Of a DNA stretch of 17,980 bases, positions 7,451 through 13,338 are shown piece by piece; position 1 is the first letter of the stretch, and each line of letters opens with the position of its first letter. The notes under the pieces were generated by a model that worked only from the letters and a program-made list of their open reading frames with translations, ran no database searches and was not told where the DNA came from. Where the stretch lies: the NCBI GenBank assembly GCA_049600855.1, contig JBMYQA010000108.1, forward strand, positions 1 through 17,980, given 5' to 3'. Source of the DNA: JBMYQA01 sp049600855 (GTDB lineage Bacteria > Bacteroidota > Bacteroidia > Cytophagales > Flammeovirgaceae). Both the position numbers and the translations under genes were made by a program.

Positions 7451-7458
7451 TACATTTG
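7451..7458 (+). promoter_or_regulatory. Candidate -7 box for the outer-membrane barrel gene
   Basis: TACATTTG matches TAnnTTTG exactly, 14 bp before the ATG at 7473. That would give a very short leader, and no well-spaced TTTG at -33 is visible. The rest of the 159-bp gap after hisE shows nothing else. Confidence 0.3.
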
Positions 7459-7472
7459 ACCATTAGTAGTTA

Positions 7473-8222
7473 ATGACTATGATTTCATTCAGAACAGTTC
7501 AGCATTATTTCTTATTGGCTATATTATTGGTTACGTTTTCCCCAACCTCTCATGGACAAGCAAGAAAGAGTTATAACAATATTTCGTATACAGCAATTTA
7601 CTATAGCCCATATGTAGGGGATTTCTATTACAGTTTGGGTATTCATGGCACCAAGTATTCAGGAGACTACGGTTCTTTCATTGGGGAAGAAACCACTCGG
7701 ACTGAGCAAGGCTTGCCGCTACAGTTTAGTCTTAATGTGGGCTATCAAGTAACGAATTACATCAGCTTGCGTTTCGATTATACCAGGTATCGCTTTAATG
7801 AAATCAAAGACATTCGTCCTAACAATTATACAGGGGTTGCTGCACGCCCAACTTTAAAAGGAACTAATGTTGATTATTCCTTGAATATTATCCATGATTG
7901 GTTTCCAAAGGCTTCCATAGACAATGGAGAACGGCGCTATACGCCTTATTCAATATTAGGTTTGGGATTAACGAATCGAAAAATAACGGGTGGAGGTTTA
8001 GCAGGGATTGTTCCTATAGGTTGGGGATTTAAGTATTACATTTACCATAACCTTAACATTGCTTTTGAAGCACGAGCAGCAGTGGTATTAGGTGATAATA
8101 TTGATGGCGCTCAGGAAGGGCACCCTAGAGATTATTACGTTAACTTTGGACTGAAAGCCACTTGGCAAAAAAGCTATAAGTTTGATTACAAACAGTACAA
8201 GAAGAAGTACTATCATTTGTAG
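7473..8222 (+). CDS. Outer-membrane beta-barrel protein (unnamed)
   Basis: A 249-residue exported protein. The N-terminus MTMISFRTVQHYFLLAILLV ending ...TSHGQA is a good signal peptide with probable cleavage near residue 28-30. The mature part is rich in alternating aromatic/polar strands with Gly and Tyr turns: ISYTAIYYSPYVGDFYYSLG, LQFSLNVGYQVTNYISLRFD, YTPYSILGLGLTNRK, NIAFEARAAVVLG and YYVNFGLKATW. This is the look of an 8- to 10-strand barrel of the porin/DUF6089-like type common in Bacteroidetes. The tail YKFDYKQYKKKYYHL is basic and aromatic. ATG 7473 is used here; ATG 7479 (MISF) is equally possible and would not change the mature protein. It stands alone, ended by a strong terminator at 8261. 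A precise function cannot be given. Confidence 0.75.
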   Translation: MTMISFRTVQHYFLLAILLVTFSPTSHGQARKSYNNISYTAIYYSPYVGDFYYSLGIHGTKYSGDYGSFIGEETTRTEQGLPLQFSLNVGYQVTNYISLRFDYTRYRFNEIKDIRPNNYTGVAARPTLKGTNVDYSLNIIHDWFPKASIDNGERRYTPYSILGLGLTNRKITGGGLAGIVPIGWGFKYYIYHNLNIAFEARAAVVLGDNIDGAQEGHPRDYYVNFGLKATWQKSYKFDYKQYKKKYYHL

Positions 8223-8260
8223 TCATTAAGATTCATTTACATAATTCCCGTATAAGTTTT

Positions 8261-8299
8261 CGTTTATTTGCATTTGAAGGCAAATAAACGATTTTTTTT
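8261..8299 (+). terminator. Strong intrinsic terminator touching the next start codon
   Basis: CGTTTATTTGC (8261-8271) and GCAAATAAACG (8280-8290) make a perfect 11-bp stem with an 8-nt loop, followed by A and eight T (8292-8299). The ATG assigned to the methyltransferase is the next base (8300). The mirror A run before the stem is weak, so it acts on the plus strand, ending the barrel gene's transcript. Confidence 0.8.
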
Positions 8300-8959
8300 A
8301 TGACTATCATGACTACAATCGTAACAGATGAGAATTTTTCTTTTTATAAACGGATGAACCTCAAAGACTTCAAACACTTTGCTCACTTAACAGGTTTTGA
8401 TACTGGTGTTGATATTGACATTTTGTTTCCTTACCTCAAAGATGTAAAAGAGTTAGTGGAGTTAGGCGCAGGTTATGGCCGAGCCATACACTTTTTGTTA
8501 GATCGGGGATATAAAGGAAAAATCACAGCTGTAGATCGAGTAGGACGGTTTTTAGAATTATTAAAAGAGAAATATGGAGAACGGATCAATACACTCCATC
8601 AAGATATTAGAAACCTTAAATTGACGCATCCTGTAGATGGCATCATGTGGCTCTGGTCAGGAATTTCTGAGTTATCTCATAAAGAACAAGAACAGTCTGT
8701 ACAAAACATCTATAAAAACCTTTCCGAAGGCGGAATGTTTATCTTAGAATCGCCCTATAAAAAAATCAAAATTGTGGGTGAACACAAGTCGCCTCAACAC
8801 ATCACGCTAACAACAGATTGGGGTAGGTTAGATGCTTATCTACCTAATGAAGAGGAAATACAGCGGTACGCTGAATCAGCAGGGTTTGCCTCCTTGGAAA
8901 CCTTACATTACCAATCAGAAACAGGATTAGATCGAATATTCTACATTCTAAGAAAATAA
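8300..8959 (+). CDS. Class I SAM-dependent methyltransferase
   Basis: A 219-residue Rossmann-fold methyltransferase, cytosolic. Motif I is LVELGAGYGRA, followed by KITAVDR with the acidic residue that binds the SAM ribose, then LHQDIRNLKL (motif II region), DGIMWLWSGISEL (motif IV region) and LSEGGMFILE (post-motif IV strand). The target is unknown: the substrate-binding part (TLTTDWGRLDAYLPNEEEI) gives no specificity that I recognise. Start choice is open: ATG 8300 abuts the terminator T run, ATG 8309 (MTTIV) is close, and the residue-14 Met (MNLKDFKH) at 8354 would also keep the whole fold. bioY follows 72 bp downstream on the same strand, so the two may share a transcript. A BioC-like role is conceivable because of bioY but is not shown by any motif. 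Confidence 0.85.
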   Translation: MTIMTTIVTDENFSFYKRMNLKDFKHFAHLTGFDTGVDIDILFPYLKDVKELVELGAGYGRAIHFLLDRGYKGKITAVDRVGRFLELLKEKYGERINTLHQDIRNLKLTHPVDGIMWLWSGISELSHKEQEQSVQNIYKNLSEGGMFILESPYKKIKIVGEHKSPQHITLTTDWGRLDAYLPNEEEIQRYAESAGFASLETLHYQSETGLDRIFYILRK

Positions 8960-9031
8960 GGTTTAACATTTCAGTCACTTGTCGACTTGCCGAAAACACT
9001 GCATATTTGTGAAATTTCATCAGGCATAGTC

Positions 9032-9622
9032 ATGAAAGATATCCGATTATTAGGTGATATCGTAAAGTTAAAGTTAGCTGAGTTGCATATTCCAATACAG
9101 ATATATATTGGTATTGAAAATGTATTGCTCCTGATTTTTGCCGCCAAACTCACTTATGTCATTCCTGTTTTTGGTTATCTTGATAATTTCCAACCTTTGG
9201 TAATTGTGATGATAGGTGTAGTCTATGGCTATCAAGCTAGTTTAAGAGGTATTGCACTTTATCTCATATTAGGTATGTTGGGTGTGCCCGTTTTTGAAAG
9301 TACTGAGGCTGGACTTACATTTATTCTAGCTTCCAATAAAATAGGAATATTCTTAGCCTATTTCTTGGCTAGTGTAGTCGCCGCAACACTGTCTACATAT
9401 CATTGGGATCGGCACTTGTGGACCGCCTTATTATTATTTTTCTTATGCTTATCGGTGATTCATGTATTGGGGCAAATTGTCACTTATAATCACCCCCCAT
9501 TCTCACCTGAGTTTATGAGCTATTCACTCGTATCTATTAGTATAAAAACATTGATAGGTGCCACATTTATAAATGCTTGTTGGCATTTGTCGTATGCCGT
9601 ATTTCCCGAGCTCCGAGAATAA
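9032..9622 (+). CDS. bioY: BioY-like biotin transporter (ECF S component)
   Basis: About 196 residues with five or six membrane segments, placed in the inner membrane. BioY proteins take up biotin alone or with the EcfAAT module. The family core is recognisable: QPLVIVMIGVVYGYQASLRG, then ALYLILGMLGVPVFEST, then GIFLAYFLASVVAATLS. The usual GPTGGY loop reads ASNKIGIF here, so the copy is divergent. An open frame reaches back to a TTG at 8987, but the ATG at 9032 (MKDIRLLGDIVKL) is the better start because the 15 extra residues are not membrane- or family-like. The stop is only 1 bp from the stop of the opposing DUF5686 gene. No EcfA or EcfT gene and no biotin-synthesis gene is in the window. 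The family call is good; substrate identity is inferred from the family. Confidence 0.75.
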   Translation: MKDIRLLGDIVKLKLAELHIPIQIYIGIENVLLLIFAAKLTYVIPVFGYLDNFQPLVIVMIGVVYGYQASLRGIALYLILGMLGVPVFESTEAGLTFILASNKIGIFLAYFLASVVAATLSTYHWDRHLWTALLLFFLCLSVIHVLGQIVTYNHPPFSPEFMSYSLVSISIKTLIGATFINACWHLSYAVFPELRE

Positions 9623-9623
9623 A

Positions 9624-12128
9624 TTACAGCCTAAACTCAACAGAAACTTTCACCCCAAACCTATTCACTCCTTCCTTTTCTTGATAGGTCAGTCGATGGA
9701 GAAAGTCAACACGGATAAAGCGAAGGATATTTTCTACGCCATAACCCACTTCAACATAAGGCTCATCGCCTAACGCTTCGAAAGCGGGAATGGGCGTATG
9801 CTGATTAGGGATAATGTCAATGTTTTCCTGACGTACTGAGCCATACAAGAAGTTTCCTGTTACGAAAGAACGCCATTTCAACTTACGCATCAGTGGAATA
9901 CGGTTGAGGAGTAAACCATCAAAACCATGTTTGAGTCGTAGCGATACATACGTGTCACTTACATATTCAAAAAAGTTCATGAGGTTGTAAGAATTGTTAT
10001 TAAAGAAGATGGATTCATTTCCTAAATGCGTTTCGAGTAAAGGGTAGGGAACTTTAGAGGGTACATAACCTCCTGAAATACGATAGTCTAAGCGGCCAAG
10101 TAGTCCTATCCTAACATTGTGTTCCAAACTGCCATCATACTTTTGATAAGAAAAGTCACTGCCTAAGAAATTGGATAAGCCAAATGTACCTCTCAACGTA
10201 ATAATCGGACGGCCTTTAGTGCCTAAGCTTACCCGCGTATTATCGTACTGAATGAATTTTTCTTTAAAGGCAATGCGCGTTTCAAAAATTAATTCGGTAA
10301 CCCTAAAGTTATCTTGTGGCGTATCGTCTGTTAGCGAAGAATAAAAGAATTCATAGCCTTCATTGATGGGGTCAAAATGCCTTGTTCGAAGCATCACACG
10401 TTGTGTCCAACCTCGCATAATATCCGATTGGAACCAGAACTTGCTGATGCGGTGGTTAAATGGCCTACGAAGCGTGCCAAACCGCGAAGAGGCATTAAAT
10501 AAAGTGTTATTTCCAAGGTTATCATTAAAAATTCCAACCTGATCAATATCGTAATAATGACCTACACCAAGTTTGGCCCAAGGCTTACGCGAAAGGATAT
10601 ACTCGACTTCTCCATTGTATTTAAAACGCTGATCTTTTGTACCATAAGCTCCATATACTTTAAAAATAAACTTTTTGCTAAAATCTGGATTCGTTCGAAC
10701 TCCCAATTGCACGCGATGCCCTTCAACGTTGTTGTTATTGTACAGGTAAATGTATGGCCCGATTTCAAACTTGCCGACTTTCTTATAGCCATTGAATGCA
10801 ATATCAGCAAGTTCTACATAAGTTTTTACTACAGGTAAATTCCTCATGGTATCAATCATGGCATAGATATTCTGCTCACTGCCCGTAAGTGTGTCATGAC
10901 GATGCGTTTGCCAATACTGGTCATCAGAGCGCATGGCTTCTTCATCAACCACTACCCGCTCTTCATAAAACTTGTCGGGCTTTGGTTGATTCACCACAAA
11001 GTTTTTATTCGAAACATAAAATTTAGCCAGCATACCTGCCCAATCATCGCGAATTTCTCCTACATCAATCAAAATTCTTGATTTACTGGGTAGCCAAGCG
11101 CCAGTGGTATCCGCAGGCTCCAGTTCTTGCTGAACTTGCACCTTTTCTATGAAGTTCAAGTTAGCTTCCTTACCAATACGCAAATCAATTTGTTTGAGGG
11201 CAAAAGTCGAATCTGTAATCCACATGGTACCTGTAAAGGCCAAATCTTCAGGTCGCTTGGGTTTAAAGTTGATGCGATGGCATTTGAAGCCTTTAATGTC
11301 TTCTAGTTTTTCCTCATTAACTAATTCGTATTCGTAAAAAGCTTTCCAGCTATCTGCAATGGGGGAAATGAAGTCTTTGGAAGAAATTTTCAACCAATTT
11401 TGGTAGAAGTTGTATTGTTGGAAGGATGAGCCAATTAATTGTGAAACAAGGCTACCATCGTCTAAACCAATACCAGTTAATTTCGTTTTGAGGATGTTTT
11501 CGCGGTCGCGCGAAGGATTGTTGATGTGGTAATATTCTGAGAGTGATTCTGAAATGAAGACAGGTAAAATGGGTTTGCCGTCTTCTCCTGCAATTTGTTG
11601 GATGCTATCGAGTACATGGATGATTTTTTGAATGACTTTTTTTTGACGAAACTTCTCGGAAATATTATCGACATCAACCTCAATTTTTGAATAGCTCTCA
11701 AATTGATAGGCACTTAGTTTTCGCAGGTCATTGTTCTTTTTATTTTTCACTACATTACGCATGATTTTCCATGCGGGGTTCTCATATTCACCATATACAA
11801 TTTCGATTTCTTTTAGGGTGGTAGATTCTGCAACTAGCTGAAAATTAATTACTTGAGTTTCTCCTTTTTTCACCAGTTTAGCTTTAGGAAGATAGCCTAA
11901 ATAGGAAGCAATTAAAGAATCAGATGGATTGGTCGTAGAAATACTGTATTGGCCTTCAAAGTCGGTAGTGGTGCCTATGGCAGTGTTGGTATTAAAATAG
12001 ACATTTACAAAGGGCATTCCTTCTCCTGTTTCGCTATCTATCACCTTACCTGTAATGGTTGTGGTTTGGGCAAACCCTTGAAAGCTACATAAAAGTAGTG
12101 CAAGGGCAATTAGCTGCTGTTTTAGCAT
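9624..12128 (-). CDS. DUF5686 outer-membrane protein with CarboxypepD_reg-like domain
   Basis: An 834-residue envelope protein typical of Bacteroidetes. A signal peptide (MLKQQLIALALLLCSFQGFA, cleaved before Q21) is followed by a CarboxypepD_reg-like beta-sandwich (about 24-105: ITGKVIDSETGEGMPFVNVY, GTTTDFEGQYSI). From about 115 comes the DUF5686 region, starting NPAWKIMRNVVKNKKNNDLR. Its C-terminal half (from about 450) reads as amphipathic strands ending VSVEFRL, a terminal beta-signal-like strand, so it is likely anchored as an outer-membrane barrel. The length is normal for the family. It resembles TonB-dependent receptors in its N-terminal domain only; no plug domain is seen. It is transcribed alone, with a hairpin-containing leader (12179-12221), and converges on bioY with no room for a separate terminator. 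Molecular function is unknown. Confidence 0.9.
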   Translation of the reverse strand: MLKQQLIALALLLCSFQGFAQTTTITGKVIDSETGEGMPFVNVYFNTNTAIGTTTDFEGQYSISTTNPSDSLIASYLGYLPKAKLVKKGETQVINFQLVAESTTLKEIEIVYGEYENPAWKIMRNVVKNKKNNDLRKLSAYQFESYSKIEVDVDNISEKFRQKKVIQKIIHVLDSIQQIAGEDGKPILPVFISESLSEYYHINNPSRDRENILKTKLTGIGLDDGSLVSQLIGSSFQQYNFYQNWLKISSKDFISPIADSWKAFYEYELVNEEKLEDIKGFKCHRINFKPKRPEDLAFTGTMWITDSTFALKQIDLRIGKEANLNFIEKVQVQQELEPADTTGAWLPSKSRILIDVGEIRDDWAGMLAKFYVSNKNFVVNQPKPDKFYEERVVVDEEAMRSDDQYWQTHRHDTLTGSEQNIYAMIDTMRNLPVVKTYVELADIAFNGYKKVGKFEIGPYIYLYNNNNVEGHRVQLGVRTNPDFSKKFIFKVYGAYGTKDQRFKYNGEVEYILSRKPWAKLGVGHYYDIDQVGIFNDNLGNNTLFNASSRFGTLRRPFNHRISKFWFQSDIMRGWTQRVMLRTRHFDPINEGYEFFYSSLTDDTPQDNFRVTELIFETRIAFKEKFIQYDNTRVSLGTKGRPIITLRGTFGLSNFLGSDFSYQKYDGSLEHNVRIGLLGRLDYRISGGYVPSKVPYPLLETHLGNESIFFNNNSYNLMNFFEYVSDTYVSLRLKHGFDGLLLNRIPLMRKLKWRSFVTGNFLYGSVRQENIDIIPNQHTPIPAFEALGDEPYVEVGYGVENILRFIRVDFLHRLTYQEKEGVNRFGVKVSVEFRL

Positions 12129-12178
12129 GTTAATTAGTTTAGTATTTGACTAGTGAGTAATGCAAATAAGGCAATTAA

Positions 12179-12221
12179 TTTGTCAGTATTAAAGACAATT
12201 AGGTTAATATTAACTGACAAA
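12179..12221 (-). promoter_or_regulatory. Inverted repeat in the leader of the DUF5686 gene
   Basis: TTTGTCAGT (12179-12187) and ACTGACAAA (12213-12221) are perfect 9-bp inverted arms. Inner ATTAA/TTAAT pairing extends the fold. It lies 51-93 bp upstream of the start at 12128, between that gene and the DUF4783 terminator. It could be a repressor site or a 5'-leader hairpin; no T run follows on the minus strand, so a terminator is unlikely. Confidence 0.45.
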
Positions 12222-12249
12222 ATTAGAAGAAGAAAGTTGCCGTAACACA

Positions 12250-12272
12250 AAAAAACCGCCCTGAAGGCGGTT
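12250..12272 (-). terminator. Intrinsic terminator of the DUF4783 gene
   Basis: AACCGCC (12254-12260) and GGCGGTT (12266-12272) form a GC-rich 7-bp stem with a 5-nt loop. On the minus strand the stem is followed by an unbroken T run (complement of the A run ending at 12255). It lies 30 bp after the stop of the minus-strand gene at 12303. A T tract at 12280-12286 could give weaker plus-strand activity. Confidence 0.85.
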
Positions 12273-12302
12273 AATTAAGTTTTTTTAGGAAAGAACATGA
12301 TA

Positions 12303-12713
12303 TTAGTCATCTTCCTCGTGAAAGTTTAATGTATCAATGATTTGTTTTCCATTAAAATCTTTAATCATGATGTAAACTAAAAATGCGCCTCCACTATAGG
12401 TGTATTTGCCAATCGCATATTGTAAGCCTTCTGGCGAACGACCAATATGATCATACTTGAAATCTACTACAGGATATTTCTTGAAAAAATCCTTTAAAAC
12501 AAACTCTGCCTGTGCTTGGCTGTAAGTTTTAATCTCCCCATCAAAGTTCAAGTCAATCTTCTCATTGAAGTGTTTAGTGAGATCATTCACATTTCCCGCT
12601 TTAATGGCCGTTTTGGCATCAGTAAATATCTGATTCGTTTCTCCCGAAACTTGGGCAAAAGTTAATGTACTCATCACCAACAAAATCAACATATTTGTAA
12701 TAAAAACTTTCAT
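12303..12713 (-). CDS. Small exported DUF4783 protein (NTF2-like)
   Basis: A 136-residue protein with a signal peptide (MKVFITNMLILLVMSTLTFA, cleaved before Q21) and a mature part of about 115 residues. The mature sequence fits DUF4783, an NTF2-like alpha+beta fold found in Bacteroidetes: helix TNQIFTDAKTAIKAGN, then LTKHFNEKIDLNF, SQAQAEFVLKDFFKKYP, and strands YAIGKYTYSGGAFLVYIMI and KQIIDTLNFHEEDD. No enzyme residues are recognised; NTF2-like domains often bind small ligands or act as scaffold. It is a single-gene unit with its own terminator at 12250 and paired palindromes directly upstream of the start. The acidic tail EEDD is usual for the family. Function unknown. Confidence 0.85.
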   Translation of the reverse strand: MKVFITNMLILLVMSTLTFAQVSGETNQIFTDAKTAIKAGNVNDLTKHFNEKIDLNFDGEIKTYSQAQAEFVLKDFFKKYPVVDFKYDHIGRSPEGLQYAIGKYTYSGGAFLVYIMIKDFNGKQIIDTLNFHEEDD

Positions 12714-12722
12714 AGTTTAGTG

Positions 12723-12756
12723 TTGGTTAGTTAACCAAATCGCACCAAAATGGTGC
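12723..12756 (-). promoter_or_regulatory. Two tandem palindromes just upstream of the DUF4783 start
   Basis: TTGGTT-AGTT-AACCAA (12723-12738) and GCACCA-AAA-TGGTGC (12742-12756) are two perfect 6-bp stem palindromes 3 bp apart. They begin 10 bp upstream of the start codon at 12713 and would lie in the 5' leader. They could be protein-binding half-site pairs or RNA hairpins controlling translation. Confidence 0.4.
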
Positions 12757-12798
12757 CAAAAAAATAACTGTTTTGAGTCGTTTTCCTTTTGTAACGTA

Positions 12799-12806
12799 TA
12801 AAGATA
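12799..12806 (-). promoter_or_regulatory. Candidate -7 box for the DUF4783 gene
   Basis: On the minus strand this reads TATCTTTA, one base off TAnnTTTG, 86 bp upstream of the start codon. No clear -33 TTTG is seen at proper spacing. If used, both palindromes at 12723-12756 would be in the transcribed leader. Confidence 0.25.
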
Positions 12807-13041
12807 CGGAATGTTTGTTAATCATTTCTTAATGCGAAGAAATGAATTGATAATAAAGATTCATGACAAAACTATTAGGGTATTGCATACCTATGAATAC
12901 CAAACCGTGCTTGAATGATATGGAGAAATGCTAGAAAGTTGTTAAAGTAATTGAATAAATTGTGTTGTGCGACAAAAGCGACTTGATTACTAGCATAAAC
13001 TACTATAAATTGAGGATGAAATGTTAGTTTTCAATTATGGG

Positions 13042-13141
13042 TTTTTTCATAAAAATGCTCATTGAGGTTAACAAACCTCAAACCTATTCCAATTAAAGCT
13101 AAGAAGCTTTAATGAGCACTTACTGGTTTTTTATGAAAAAA
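13042..13141. repeat. Structured inverted repeat with three-way-junction shape
   Basis: The outer arms TTTTTTCATAAAAA (13042-13055) and TTTTTTATGAAAAAA (13127-13141) are complementary, and TGCTCATT (13056-13063) pairs with AATGAGCA (13111-13118). Inside sit two perfect hairpins: TGAGGTT-AACA-AACCTCA (13063-13080) and ATTAAAGCT-AAGA-AGCTTTAAT (13092-13113). The 625-bp gene-free stretch 12714-13338 holds this unit, the element at 13195 and the palindromes by DUF4783. No open frame of interest was seen in it. The unit may be a small RNA, a non-autonomous element or a cruciform; no family is recognised. Confidence 0.5.
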
Positions 13142-13194
13142 GTCCTATTTTCAATGATAAATTGATGTATACCTATCAGTTAATTTTTATTCCA

Positions 13195-13309
13195 GAATTT
13201 GTCTAACATTAATTTTTCTACTTAAAAAAGCATAAACATTAACTCCGTGAAATGCTTGTTTTACCATGAAAACTACTTATTAGTAAGGGAAATCGTGTTA
13301 GATCAGTTC
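13195..13309. repeat. Second, decayed copy of the MITE-type ends
   Basis: GAATTTGTCTAACATTAATTT (21 bases from 13195) matches the left end of the element at 5844 with a single difference. The right edge GTGTTAGATCAGTTC (13295-13309) is its imperfect inverted counterpart. The unit is about 115 bp, shorter than the 207-bp copy, and its interior is not visibly related to the other. It ends 29 bp before the TTG start of the phosphatase gene, so it may also carry that gene's promoter. Confidence 0.45.
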
Positions 13310-13338
13310 TAGGTCAACTCCATTAGAATCGTAAGCTC

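Noticed and set aside
8300..8959. Naming the methyltransferase bioC because of the nearby bioY
   Set aside because: Only generic SAM-binding motifs are visible; no BioC-specific motif or other biotin-synthesis gene is present.
8987..8989. TTG as the start codon of bioY
   Set aside because: The added 15 residues are not family-like; the ATG at 9032 gives the usual short N-terminus before the first membrane segment.
9573..9773. 66-codon plus-strand frame across the bioY/DUF5686 junction
   Set aside because: Covers the 3' ends of two real genes in the wrong frame and strand; no protein-like features.
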